Shown here one piece after another: positions 9,178 through 17,911 of a stretch of DNA of 31,449 nucleotides. Source of the stretch: Candidatus Delongbacteria bacterium (GTDB taxonomy: Bacteria > UBA4055). A program made the position numbers and the translations under genes. The stretch lies in NCBI GenBank assembly GCA_016937995.1, contig JAFGVM010000012.1:1-31449 (forward strand), given 5' to 3'. The stretch's first letter is position 1. The number at the start of each line of letters is the position of its first letter. The notes beneath the pieces are model-generated. The model was given only the letters and a program-made list of their open reading frames with translations. It was not told where the DNA came from and made no database searches.

Positions 9178-10299
9178 ATGAACTGGAAAATTACTCTAAG
9201 CGAACCTGATATCGGGATTGAAGAATTAGAAGCAGTTAAAAAAGTATTTGCTAGTAACTGGTTTACAATGGGAAGTATTACTCTGGATTTTGAAAATAAA
9301 TTCGCTCAAATGACTAATACAAAATACGCTTTTGCAGTTACAAATTGCACTGCTGCCCTTCATCTGGCTAATTTAGCTCTCGGTATCATTGAAGGTGATG
9401 AAGTGATCGTACCTGCGCTTACATTTGTTGCATCAGCCAATGCATCAAGATACACCGGTGCAAAAGTAGTTTTTGCTGATTCTATATCTGAAAATGATCT
9501 GACTGTTTGCCCGGAACATATTGAATCTCTTATCACAGAGAGAACAAAAGCAATAACAGTAGTTCATTATGCAGGTTTCAGTTGTGATATGAAAGCTGTT
9601 TTGAATATCGCAAAAAAATACGATCTTAAAATAATTGAAGATTGTGCTCATTCACCCCTTGCTCAATGTGAATTGGATGGAGGAAAACTTTATTTGGGTG
9701 GGATCGGTGATATCGGTTGTTTCAGTTTCTTTGGGAATAAAAATATGACAACTGCCGAAGGTGGAATGATCACTACCAATGATGACGAACTAGCTACAAA
9801 ATTAAAGCTCCTTAGATCTCATGGTATGACATCATTAACATTTGACAGACACAAAGGACATCAGAGCGGATATGACGTCGTCAGTCTTGGACTTAACTAC
9901 AGAATAGATGAGTTAAGATCTGCAATAGGTCTTGTTCAACTTGATAAACTTGAGAATTTCAATGAACAAAGAAGAGAAGTATTCAAACTATATGTTAAAT
10001 ACCTATCCGGTAATGATAATATTATTGTACCGTTCAAAGACAGGGACCTTAATTTAGCTACTCCTCATATTATGCCTGTCATTGTAAAAAATTCAATTGA
10101 AAAGATCAAATCAGCTCTTAAAGAAGCCGGGATACAGACAAGTAAACATTATGATCTTATTCCAACATTCACTCTTTACAGGGATGAACCTTTCACTTCA
10201 CAGATAGAACACATTGAGAACATACTGACTTTACCAATGTCACAGAAGCTTACTGAAGAAGATGTAAAATATATTTGCTGTGTCATAAATTCTATTTAA
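9178..10299 (+). CDS. DegT-family sugar aminotransferase paired with LegB-type dehydratase
   Basis: A PLP aminotransferase of 373 residues. The PLP lysine is K188 in SFFGNKNMTTAEGG, with cofactor residues in IEDCAHSPLA (D155, H158). Start ATG 9178 has TTGGA six bases upstream; the frame is open 30 codons further into the previous gene, but that part does not resemble the family. It sits directly before a LegB-like 4,6-dehydratase, so the likely reaction is transfer of an amine to C4 of an NDP-4-keto-6-deoxy sugar, as LegC does in legionaminic acid synthesis. Assignment to LegC itself is not certain, because perosamine- and bacillosamine-type transaminases look similar. Confidence 0.88.
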   Translation: MNWKITLSEPDIGIEELEAVKKVFASNWFTMGSITLDFENKFAQMTNTKYAFAVTNCTAALHLANLALGIIEGDEVIVPALTFVASANASRYTGAKVVFADSISENDLTVCPEHIESLITERTKAITVVHYAGFSCDMKAVLNIAKKYDLKIIEDCAHSPLAQCELDGGKLYLGGIGDIGCFSFFGNKNMTTAEGGMITTNDDELATKLKLLRSHGMTSLTFDRHKGHQSGYDVVSLGLNYRIDELRSAIGLVQLDKLENFNEQRREVFKLYVKYLSGNDNIIVPFKDRDLNLATPHIMPVIVKNSIEKIKSALKEAGIQTSKHYDLIPTFTLYRDEPFTSQIEHIENILTLPMSQKLTEEDVKYICCVINSI

Positions 10300-10320
10300 T
10301 TCAATGGAGATATTTTGAGT

Positions 10321-11295
10321 ATGAAAAAAATATTAGTAACAGGTGCAGGGGGATTTATAGGTTCCCATCTTGTAGAACTTCTTGTGGCCAAAGGATTTGA
10401 TGTTAAAGCATTTGTACACTATAATTCAAAGTCCGATCATGGATGGCTTGAAACTTCGAAAGTAAAAAATGATATCGAAATATATTCAGGTGACGTAAGA
10501 GACTATGATTCAGTTGAAAAATCTGTAGAAGGTTGTGATACTGTATTTCATCTGGCTGCTTTGATCGGTATTCCCTATTCTTACACTTCTCCGATGGCAT
10601 ATATAAAAACAAACGTAGAAGGAACTTATAATATTTTACAGTCTTCAAGAAAACACAATATTTCTAAAGTGATGGTCACTTCTACAAGTGAAACATATGG
10701 AACCGCCCAGTACGTACCTATTGATGAGAAACATCCTCTGGTAGGACAATCACCATATTCAGCTTCAAAGATAGGCGCAGATCAGCTTGCAGTCAGCTAT
10801 TACAGATCATTTGATACTCCAGTTAAAATTATAAGGCCTTTTAATACATTCGGTCCAAGACAATCTGCAAGAGCTATAATACCTACAGTCATCAGTCAAA
10901 TTTTATCTGGTATAACAGATATTAAACTCGGTAATCTCTCTCCGACAAGAGACCTTACTTTCGTGAAGGATACAGTGAACGGTTTCTTAGAGATCGCATT
11001 GGCAGATAATTTGTTCGGTGAAGTTACCAACATAGGTATGAATACTGAGATATCTATCGGAGAACTTGTAAAAAAGATAGCAAAACTTATGGATACTGAT
11101 ATTTCTGTTACAACCGAGAATGATAGAGTTAGACCGGATAACAGTGAAGTTGAGAGATTGTATTGTGCTAATAAAAAGATCGTTGATAATACTTCCTGGA
11201 AACCTCAATATAATTTAGAAGAAGGACTAAAAGAGACCATCGAATGGATGAAAGAAAATATGAAAATATATAAACCTGGAATATATAACATTTAG
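10321..11295 (+). CDS. LegB-like NDP-sugar 4,6-dehydratase (SDR family)
   Basis: An extended short-chain dehydrogenase of 324 residues that would make a 4-keto-6-deoxy intermediate from an NDP-N-acetylhexosamine. Nucleotide-binding GAGGFIGSH is at 8-16, the acidic/threonine motif STSETYGTAQYVP near 121-133, and catalytic YSASK at 146-150. The runs LAALIGIPYSY, QSPYSASKIGADQLA and FNTFGPRQSARA match what I know of LegB, the dehydratase of legionaminic acid synthesis. I chose ATG 10321 because the family begins MKKILVTG. A TTG at 10315 is closer to GGAGA and could be the start, adding two residues. It lies between its probable partner aminotransferase and a nucleotidyltransferase. Confidence 0.87.
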   Translation: MKKILVTGAGGFIGSHLVELLVAKGFDVKAFVHYNSKSDHGWLETSKVKNDIEIYSGDVRDYDSVEKSVEGCDTVFHLAALIGIPYSYTSPMAYIKTNVEGTYNILQSSRKHNISKVMVTSTSETYGTAQYVPIDEKHPLVGQSPYSASKIGADQLAVSYYRSFDTPVKIIRPFNTFGPRQSARAIIPTVISQILSGITDIKLGNLSPTRDLTFVKDTVNGFLEIALADNLFGEVTNIGMNTEISIGELVKKIAKLMDTDISVTTENDRVRPDNSEVERLYCANKKIVDNTSWKPQYNLEEGLKETIEWMKENMKIYKPGIYNI

Positions 11296-11303
11296 GAGTC
11301 TCT

Positions 11304-12011
11304 ATGCAGGCTGTAATACTTGCCGGTGGTAAAGGAACCAGATTAAAACCTTATACAACAGTTTTACCAAAACCTCTAATGCCTATTGGTGACTACCCCA
11401 TACTTGAAGTACTATTAAGACAGTTGAAATATTTCGGAGTAACTGATATTACAATGGCTGTAGGTCATTTAAAAGAACTTATTCAGGCATTTTTCTCCGA
11501 TGGAAGCAACTGGGATCTGAATATTAAATATTCTTTTGAAAATAAACCTCTTGGAACTGCAGCGCCATTGAAGCTGATATCTGAATTAGATGATGATTTC
11601 CTCGTTATGAACGGAGATGTTCTAACAGACCTGGATTTTAAGGAATTCTTTGAATACCATAAAAGTTCAGGTGCTTTATGCTCGATCGCAATGTATAAAA
11701 AGCCTGTGAAGATCGATCTAGGTGTTCTAGATGTTGATAATAAAAACAAGCTAATTGGTTATACAGAAAAACCTACTCTTAATTATAATGTCAGTATGGG
11801 TGTCTATGCATTTAGTAAAAAAGTGATCGAATATATTCCGAATGATCAATATTTTGATTTTCCCGAGTTGATGTTAAAATTAATGGAAATGGGCCAGAAT
11901 GTACAATGCTACCCTTTCAATGGATACTGGCTGGATATTGGCAGACCTGATGACTACGATATTGCAATAGAACAATTCAACAATAATATCGATAAATTCA
12001 TAAGAAATTAA
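11304..12011 (+). CDS. Sugar-1-phosphate nucleotidyltransferase
   Basis: A 235-residue GT-A nucleotidyltransferase that joins an NTP to a sugar 1-phosphate. Signature GGKGTRLKPYT (8-18), LPKPLMPIGDYP, the acceptor-site PLGTAAPL, metal aspartate in FLVMNGDVLTDL and the late WLDIGRPDDY are all present. AGGAG precedes the ATG. The fold and size match the nucleotidyltransferase part of PtmE-type enzymes, which make the GDP-GlcN used in one legionaminic acid route, and also mannose/glucose-1-phosphate enzymes. The base used cannot be told from sequence. Its place right after the LegB-like gene suggests it activates the sugar that the dehydratase and aminotransferase then modify. Confidence 0.85.
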   Translation: MQAVILAGGKGTRLKPYTTVLPKPLMPIGDYPILEVLLRQLKYFGVTDITMAVGHLKELIQAFFSDGSNWDLNIKYSFENKPLGTAAPLKLISELDDDFLVMNGDVLTDLDFKEFFEYHKSSGALCSIAMYKKPVKIDLGVLDVDNKNKLIGYTEKPTLNYNVSMGVYAFSKKVIEYIPNDQYFDFPELMLKLMEMGQNVQCYPFNGYWLDIGRPDDYDIAIEQFNNNIDKFIRN

Positions 12012-12016
12012 ATTTA

Positions 12017-13093
12017 ATGAACATTTTATTCCTAAATTCAAAAAAAAGCTGGGCGGGTGTAGTTTCCTGGAAAACCACACTTGCTAAGAACTTGATCAGT
12101 AAAGGTCACAACTGTTTTATTGTAACAGGCAGAAATTCAGCTTTGGCAAAAAATAAACCTGATGATCTGGAACTGCATACTATAAAATTTGGAATGAATT
12201 ATAATCCCTGGACTTTATTTTTCTTTATTAAATTCATTAGGAAACATAAGATAGATATCATCGTTACAAATATAAAAAAAGAAGTGATCTTTGGTGGAAT
12301 AGCAGGAAAACTGACAGGTGTTACTGTAGTAAGAAGAATAGGAAATGAGAAGGATTTTAAATCCGGTAAGTTTCTTGATAGTAATTTTGTGGATCATTTT
12401 CTCTTCCCGTGCGATTATACAAGAAAACTAGCTATAAACAAAATTAAATGGCTTGATCCAAAAAAAACAAAAGTGATCCATACCGGAAAGATAATTCCTG
12501 AATTTTCTGATGCTGAAATAGCTGATAAAAGAGAAAGCTGGGGAGCAAAAAAAGATGATATCGTGATAGGTATCTCAGACAGACTTGATAAAAATAAAGG
12601 TATTGATCTACTGATAAAGGTCTTTGCATCCTTATCGCAGAAATATGATAACATAAAATTAGTGATCACCGGCAAAGGTAGTTTTGGAACTCAACTTGAA
12701 GAACTGGTAGATGAACTTAATATCAGAGAAAGAGTTTTATTCGCAGGTTTTGTAACTGATGTAATGCTGACTGCAAGATCTTATGATTTAGCTGTACTTG
12801 CCTCTTACCTTGAATCATTTCCAAATTCTGTAATAGAATATATGGCTTCTAACACAGCAGTGATCTGTACGGATGTAGGCGGAGTATCTGAGCTTGTTTA
12901 TAACGGAAGTAATGGTTTCCTTATACCCAAGCAAAATGAAAATGAACTAAGATCAGCTTTAGAAAAACTTATCACGAACAAAAACTTAAGACAAAGTTTT
13001 GCAATAAACGCACTGGATACGATAAAAAAAGGATTCACAGAAGATAAAATGGCTGATAAGGTTATTGAATTTTTTAACGAAATAAAGAGATAG
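12017..13093 (+). CDS. GT4-family glycosyltransferase
   Basis: A 358-residue retaining GT-B glycosyltransferase. The N-terminal acceptor domain begins MNILFLNSKKSWAGV. The C-terminal donor domain has VIGISDRLDKNKGIDLLI, LVITGKG, VLFAGFVTDV and the E-x7-E motif in ESFPNSVIEYMASN, which holds the donor nucleotide sugar. No Shine-Dalgarno is obvious; translation may be coupled to the gene six bases upstream. It probably adds one sugar to the growing glycan at the cytoplasmic face. The linkage is not predictable. Confidence 0.88.
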   Translation: MNILFLNSKKSWAGVVSWKTTLAKNLISKGHNCFIVTGRNSALAKNKPDDLELHTIKFGMNYNPWTLFFFIKFIRKHKIDIIVTNIKKEVIFGGIAGKLTGVTVVRRIGNEKDFKSGKFLDSNFVDHFLFPCDYTRKLAINKIKWLDPKKTKVIHTGKIIPEFSDAEIADKRESWGAKKDDIVIGISDRLDKNKGIDLLIKVFASLSQKYDNIKLVITGKGSFGTQLEELVDELNIRERVLFAGFVTDVMLTARSYDLAVLASYLESFPNSVIEYMASNTAVICTDVGGVSELVYNGSNGFLIPKQNENELRSALEKLITNKNLRQSFAINALDTIKKGFTEDKMADKVIEFFNEIKR

Positions 13094-14362
13094 ATGAAGA
13101 ACTGCTTGATAATTACTACTAATTTTCCGCCTACAGGTGGCATAGGTGTCCAGAGAGTGACCAAGATCACTAAATATCTGCCTGATCATGGTATTAATCC
13201 GATTATTGTTACTGTTCCTTCGTATTCTTCAAAAAGATCCACCAAAGACATTTCAATGCTTGAAGAATTGAGTAAGGATCTTGAAATTCACAGACCGTTC
13301 TTCATTGATTACCGTAAATTCTTTCCCGGAGATATTTCCAAGTTTGTAGATCGTTTTTTCTTTCCTGATAAATACAAATTATGGTGTCATTTTGCTTTTA
13401 AAACAATAAAAAAGATAGCACTTGAAAAAGAAATTGACGCGATCTTCATTACAGTGAAAAGTTTTTCATTATTATCACTGGTCAAACCATTGAAGGAAAA
13501 ATTTGGAATACCGGTAATAGTTGATTTCAGAGATCCCTTCTCATTCAATTTTTATAATGCAGACAAACCACAAAAGATCAAAGATAAAATGATAGCTCTT
13601 GAGAAAGAAGCATTTGAAAATGCAGATATTATCACAACAGTAACACCGTTTATTTCAAACAGATACAAAGAGATTTATCCTAATGCTAATATTCATACGA
13701 TCACCAATGGTTTTGACACGAAGGACTTTCCCATAGTATCCGATGTCAGAGATATTCATGATCTTAAAGAGTTCTCTATCGGATATAGTGGTACTTTCAG
13801 CAAAATGGCACCTATTGATGTGATCATTAACGCTATTATAAAGATCTATGAAGAACATGATATTTCAATAAAACTCAATATTGCTACTCCTATTGCTTCA
13901 GAAGTAATAAAAAAGAAACATCCTAAATTATTCGAATACGGTCTGATAAATCATTTAGGATTTTTACCACATAAAGAAAGTATTTCCAGGCTATATCACA
14001 ATCAGTTGCTTCTTTTTATGCTGATCAATGATAAGAAGACCGAGGGAGTATATTCAGGTAAAATATTCGAATATTTCAATATCCCAAGGCCTGTATTATT
14101 CCTTAATAGAAAAGGAAGCAGCTTAAGCGAACTCATAGAAGTAACTAAAAAAGGTTATACCGTTGATATAAACGATCAAAAAGAAATAACAACGACCCTT
14201 TTGGATCTTTACCATTCATGGAAAAACAAAAAAATGCAATATGATCCTGATCCTGATAAAATATCAGAATTCAGCTATAAAAACATTACAAAGAAAGTTT
14301 CTGAATTGATAAATAATTCTATTAAAAATAATCAGTATGAAGAGGCAAATAATGAAAATTGA
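13094..14362 (+). CDS. GT4-like glycosyltransferase
   Basis: A 422-residue GT-B protein. The N-terminus (CLIITTNFPPTGGIGVQRVTK) has the glycine-rich acceptor-domain start typical of this group. VIVDFRDPF and ADIITTVTPFISNRY mark the domain middle, and FSIGYSGTF and HLGFLPHKESI the donor domain. Near the expected E-x7-E site it reads KTEGVYSGKIFEYFNIPRP, which keeps both glutamates in suitable positions. The start codon follows the previous stop directly, and the end overlaps the next gene by 11 bases, so translation is probably coupled. Confidence 0.83.
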   Translation: MKNCLIITTNFPPTGGIGVQRVTKITKYLPDHGINPIIVTVPSYSSKRSTKDISMLEELSKDLEIHRPFFIDYRKFFPGDISKFVDRFFFPDKYKLWCHFAFKTIKKIALEKEIDAIFITVKSFSLLSLVKPLKEKFGIPVIVDFRDPFSFNFYNADKPQKIKDKMIALEKEAFENADIITTVTPFISNRYKEIYPNANIHTITNGFDTKDFPIVSDVRDIHDLKEFSIGYSGTFSKMAPIDVIINAIIKIYEEHDISIKLNIATPIASEVIKKKHPKLFEYGLINHLGFLPHKESISRLYHNQLLLFMLINDKKTEGVYSGKIFEYFNIPRPVLFLNRKGSSLSELIEVTKKGYTVDINDQKEITTTLLDLYHSWKNKKMQYDPDPDKISEFSYKNITKKVSELINNSIKNNQYEEANNEN

Positions 14363-14735
14363 TATCTCTATTGGAGAACTGGTTGACAAGGTAACAATAC
14401 TGTCGATCAAACTTGAAAAATTTAAAGATGAAGTTAAAAAATCTAATGTTCAGAAAGAATATGACATCTTAACTGTACCTATGAACCAAATTGGAATTAC
14501 TACAGATTCAAAAGAATTTAAAGATCTAAGAGAAATTAATCTGAAACTTTGGCATATTGAGGATGATATCAGAATTGAAGAATCAAAGTCAGAATTCGGA
14601 ACTAAATTTATTGAGTTAGCCAGAAGTGTATACTTCATCAACGATGATAGAGCAGCAGTGAAAAAAGAGATCAATCTGAAGTATAATTCTGATCTGGTCG
14701 AAGAAAAAGAATACGTTGATTATAAAAAGAAATAA
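14352..14735 (+). CDS. Small DUF6165-like protein
   Basis: A 127-residue soluble, charged, mostly helical protein. It starts KIDISIGELVDKVTILSIKL and carries LWHIEDDIRIEE and ELARSVYFINDDRAAVKKEI, a pattern I recall as the DUF6165 family, whose biochemical role I do not know. Start ATG 14352 has AGAGG six bases upstream; an in-frame ATG at 14337 overlaps that site. It overlaps the preceding glycosyltransferase by 11 bases and is followed within 12 bases by the GT9 gene. This points to a role in, or with, surface glycan synthesis. Confidence 0.7.
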   Translation: MKIDISIGELVDKVTILSIKLEKFKDEVKKSNVQKEYDILTVPMNQIGITTDSKEFKDLREINLKLWHIEDDIRIEESKSEFGTKFIELARSVYFINDDRAAVKKEINLKYNSDLVEEKEYVDYKKK

Positions 14736-14746
14736 CTGAGGTAGAA

Positions 14747-15820
14747 TTGGGAAGCAAAGTAGGAAGAAAACTGAGTGCAAAGCAATTAGCTGGGATTAAA
14801 AGAATCCTTGTGATACAATACAAACCTTTTGGTGATGTTTTATTGAACACTGCATACCTGTCCCCTTTAAGAAAAACATTTCCTGAAGCTACGATCGACT
14901 ATCTGGTCCAGAGACCTTTCAAAACTATACTGGAAGATAATCCCGACCTTGATAATCTGATCCTGATGGAAAAGAAGAAAGGTAAGACTTTAGCTTACTA
15001 CTGGGAAAGAGTAAAGACGATCTTCAGAGTTAGAAAATTAAAGTATGATATGATAATAGATCAGATAAGAGGTCCGGGATCATCTCAGATAACTTTATTC
15101 AGCGGGGCAAAATACAAACTTGGATGGAACAGAAAAACACTTCGTAACTGGTTTAAAGGTTATAACTGGGTTTACAATTATAGAGAGGACAGAGATCATA
15201 AAGTCTATGCCGGCAAGGCTAAATTCAAATTGCTTGCCCCTTTAGGTATAGAGTATAACGGTGAAAATTTATTTTATCATGTTAAACCTGGATCTATAGA
15301 GTTTGTAAACAACTGGCTGACAGAAATTGATCTTACTGATAAGAAATTTGTTGTATTTTCACCTGTAACTCCTGTTTACAGGAAACAATGGCCTTTCGAG
15401 CGCTTTGCAAAGGTAGCTGATATGATAAAAGAGATAGCAGGACTTGAGGTTATACTGGTATGGGGTCCGGGAGAAAAAGAGAAAGTAGAGTATATGGCAT
15501 CTCAAATGAAAACAGATCCTGTAATTGCTCCAAATACAACTTTCAATCAGGCTGGAGCATTACTGAAAAGAACTTTTATCTACATAGGCAACGACGGAGG
15601 TATTATTCATCTTGCTGTGGCTATGAACACGCCAACGATAGCTATATTCGGACCTAAGACAGATCCTCTAAAATGGACTTCATGGCACTTACCTATCCAT
15701 AAATATCTAAGGGATTTTGATTTCAGAGATCCTAAGGATAATACATTTAATATTTCACCTGAACAGGTGTTCGATCAGTTTCAGGAACTTAAACAATTTT
15801 TAGAAAACAGGAAATCTTAA
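14747..15820 (+). CDS. GT9-family glycosyltransferase (ADP-heptose:LPS heptosyltransferase type)
   Basis: A 357-residue GT-B protein of the heptosyltransferase family, which adds L,D- or D,D-heptose to the LPS inner core or to related glycans. Family marks are KRILVIQYKPFGDVLLNTAYLSP at the N-terminus, VVFSPVTPVYRKQWP in the middle, and YIGNDGGIIHLAVAMNTPT then AIFGPKTDPLKW near the C-terminus. The start is TTG with GAGG five bases upstream. GT9 presence supports a diderm envelope with a heptose-containing acceptor. ADP-heptose synthesis genes are not in the window, so the donor is inferred from the family. Confidence 0.88.
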   Translation: MGSKVGRKLSAKQLAGIKRILVIQYKPFGDVLLNTAYLSPLRKTFPEATIDYLVQRPFKTILEDNPDLDNLILMEKKKGKTLAYYWERVKTIFRVRKLKYDMIIDQIRGPGSSQITLFSGAKYKLGWNRKTLRNWFKGYNWVYNYREDRDHKVYAGKAKFKLLAPLGIEYNGENLFYHVKPGSIEFVNNWLTEIDLTDKKFVVFSPVTPVYRKQWPFERFAKVADMIKEIAGLEVILVWGPGEKEKVEYMASQMKTDPVIAPNTTFNQAGALLKRTFIYIGNDGGIIHLAVAMNTPTIAIFGPKTDPLKWTSWHLPIHKYLRDFDFRDPKDNTFNISPEQVFDQFQELKQFLENRKS

Positions 15821-16209
15821 TGAAAAAAGTTATTACTTACGGAACATTTGACCTATTTCATATTGGACATTTGAATATTCTTAAAAGAGCAAAAGCACTC
15901 GGAGACTATCTTGTTGTAGCTGTTTCTACTGATGAATTTAATCTTATCAAGGATAAAGTATGCACATATCCATACGAAGAAAGAGCAGCTATAGTGGAAG
16001 CTTTAAAATATGTTGATGAAGTTATACCTGAGAACAACTGGGAACAGAAAATTAAAGATGTACAGAATCACAATATTGATATTTTTGTCATGGGTAACGA
16101 CTGGGTAAGTAAATTTGACTTTCTTAAAGAATATTGTCAAGTTGTATATCTACCGAGAACTGATGGAATTTCAACCACAGAAATAAAGAACGGACTGAAA
16201 AGCAGCTAA
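15820..16209 (+). CDS. tagD: Glycerol-3-phosphate cytidylyltransferase (TagD/GCT type)
   Basis: A 129-residue nucleotidylyltransferase, the usual size for TagD. It joins CTP and glycerol 3-phosphate to give CDP-glycerol. The HxGH signature lies in GTFDLFHIGHLNIL, and the second nucleotide-binding motif in RTDGISTTEIK corresponds to the family's RT-x-GISTT. Other members use ethanolamine phosphate, or ADP/heptose phosphates as in HldE, but the closeness to TagD in size and motif and the CDP-glycerol-transferase-like gene directly downstream support CDP-glycerol. It shares one base with the gene before and one with the gene after. Confidence 0.85.
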   Translation: MKKVITYGTFDLFHIGHLNILKRAKALGDYLVVAVSTDEFNLIKDKVCTYPYEERAAIVEALKYVDEVIPENNWEQKIKDVQNHNIDIFVMGNDWVSKFDFLKEYCQVVYLPRTDGISTTEIKNGLKSS

Positions 16210-17261
16210 TGAAATATTTATTCTACATATCAAAGTCCTATTCAATCACTATTATCAAACCTTTGATGGAATATCTTGATAATACTCAAGATAAATATGT
16301 TATTCTTGTTTCCAGAAAAGTGAAAAAGAAAATAACCGAAGAAAATATATGGACTGATAAAACTGTAATAACTACCGTTCAGGAAGGAATTGAATTCAAT
16401 CCTGACTTCTGCCTGTCACCCGGTAATTATGTTGACTTTAGACTTCCCGGGATCAAAGTTGAGATCTTTCATGGAATTGGGATAGAAAAACCATCTCATT
16501 ATGAGATCAGACATTTCTTTGATGTGTATCTTACTTCTGGTCCTGTTGTAACTGAGAAATTCAATGAACTGCAAAAGAAATATGGATATTTTCTGGTACG
16601 TGAAACAGGCTGGCCTAAAATGGATCATATAATGTCTTATCCGGCTGAGAATATTAGAGAAAAGTACGGATTTCCAACTGTTAAAAAGATAATTCTTTAT
16701 GCTCCGACATTCAGTAAGAAGATGCAGTCAGCTGATGCTCTTATTGGTATTATCCCAGAGATCATAAAAGACGATGAGATCTGGCTGATGAAATTTCATG
16801 AGTTCATGGATAAGGACACAATTCAAAAGATCGGAGAGCTTTCAGATCCACGTATTATTCTGGTGAGCACTCATGATATCACTCCTTATCTGTATATAGC
16901 TGACGTAATGATCTCTGATACTTCTTCAGTGATCTACGAATTCATGGCTCTGGATAAACCTGTTATAACCTTTAGAACAATGAGTAGAAAAGATAAAGGT
17001 ATTGATATTTCATCACCTGAGGAACTAAGATCTGCTTTAGACAGAACTCTCTCTGATCCAGCTGAACATTCTGCTATAAGAATGAAACATCTCAATGAAG
17101 TTAATCCTTATCTCAATAGCAATATTGCTACTAATATTTTCAAAGTTCTCGAAGATATTATTAAAAACAATGAACTCCCGAAGAAGAAAAAACCATTGAA
17201 TATTTTCAGAAAGTTACGGATACTTTATCATGAGAAGTTCAGAAACGGACACTTAAAATAA
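16209..17261 (+). CDS. CDP-glycerol glycerophosphotransferase-like protein (TagB/TagF family), copy 1
   Basis: A 350-residue GT-B-like protein of the family that moves glycerol phosphate from CDP-glycerol to an acceptor. Seen: FHGIGIEKPSHYEI (family HG-x-GxxK region), RETGWPKMDHI, IILYAPTFSKKM and DVMISDTSSVIYEFMALDKPVI, where the family usually has SDYSS. The C-terminal tail is basic (KKKKPLNIFRKLRILYHEKF), which could hold it at the membrane surface. It begins at the last base of the TagD-type gene, strong context for CDP-glycerol as donor. Whether it adds a single glycerol phosphate (TagB-like) or polymerises (TagF-like) is open; the absence of the long N-terminal extension argues for single addition. 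Confidence 0.8.
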   Translation: MKYLFYISKSYSITIIKPLMEYLDNTQDKYVILVSRKVKKKITEENIWTDKTVITTVQEGIEFNPDFCLSPGNYVDFRLPGIKVEIFHGIGIEKPSHYEIRHFFDVYLTSGPVVTEKFNELQKKYGYFLVRETGWPKMDHIMSYPAENIREKYGFPTVKKIILYAPTFSKKMQSADALIGIIPEIIKDDEIWLMKFHEFMDKDTIQKIGELSDPRIILVSTHDITPYLYIADVMISDTSSVIYEFMALDKPVITFRTMSRKDKGIDISSPEELRSALDRTLSDPAEHSAIRMKHLNEVNPYLNSNIATNIFKVLEDIIKNNELPKKKKPLNIFRKLRILYHEKFRNGHLK

Positions 17262-17276
17262 TTGGAATTAAATTAA

Positions 17277-17870
17277 ATGGCTGGAAATTTAACACTTACC
17301 GGAAAACTTGAAGTTACTGCCAGAAAGATGCTAAAAGATGTCTGCAGGATACTTGATGAGAATAATATTCCTTATACTCTTGAAGGCGGAACTCTTTTAG
17401 GTATCATTAGAGAAAACAGGTTACTTCCGTGGGATAACGACCTGGATTTGACCATTACAGATGATCATCTTGATAAACTTATTAAGATCAGATGGAAGAT
17501 CTGGCTTGCAGGATATAGAACCAGAATCAGAAAATCTAAGAAAGATATGCCCCACTTCCCTGCAGGCTCAGTACGACTAATTAAGATCCAAACCAGGAAA
17601 TTTCTTTTGAAAGGTGTAAGTCTTCTTGATGTATTTGTAAAAACTAAGGTTGATGAGAAATATTTCTGGACTGTTGGGATCAAGAATCCTGTACTGAAAT
17701 CCGTACCGTTTCATTTCTATGAGCAACTTACTAAATTCCCGTTTGACGGATACGATTATTCTGTACCTGAAAAATATGAGGATTACCTGACCTATCGTTA
17801 TGATGACTGGAAGATAGCTGTGAAAGAGTATGATTTCAAGAAAGATGATAAAGCTATAGAAAAACCGTAA
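17277..17870 (+). CDS. LicD-family phosphotransferase
   Basis: A 197-residue protein with the LicD core: LEGGTLLGIIRENRLLPW then DNDLDL near the N-terminus, matching the family's GTLLG-x(n)-PWDDDxD metal-binding motif with Asn at one position, and YRYDDWKI near the end. LicD enzymes move phosphocholine (or similar phospho-groups such as ribitol or glycerol phosphate) from a CDP-activated donor to a sugar. It lies between a CDP-glycerol-transferase-like gene and a LicC-like cytidylyltransferase, so phosphocholine, another phospho-base or glycerol phosphate are all possible. The protein is shorter than pneumococcal LicD. Confidence 0.8.
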   Translation: MAGNLTLTGKLEVTARKMLKDVCRILDENNIPYTLEGGTLLGIIRENRLLPWDNDLDLTITDDHLDKLIKIRWKIWLAGYRTRIRKSKKDMPHFPAGSVRLIKIQTRKFLLKGVSLLDVFVKTKVDEKYFWTVGIKNPVLKSVPFHFYEQLTKFPFDGYDYSVPEKYEDYLTYRYDDWKIAVKEYDFKKDDKAIEKP

Positions 17871-17893
17871 AGACGCAACACTTTGCGACTCTT
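17870..17893. repeat. Imperfect hairpin repeat between the LicD-like and LicC-like genes
   Basis: AAGA-CGCAA, loop CACT, TTGCG-(AC bulge)-TCTT: nine base pairs with a two-base bulge, directly after the LicD stop and before the AAGGAG of the next gene. It resembles a dispersed palindrome (GAGACGCAA / TTGCGTCTC) that I recall from several phyla. It lacks a T run, so it is not a normal terminator. It could stabilise or process mRNA. I saw no second copy here. Confidence 0.45.
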
Positions 17894-17911
17894 CAAAAAG
17901 GAGAAAATACA

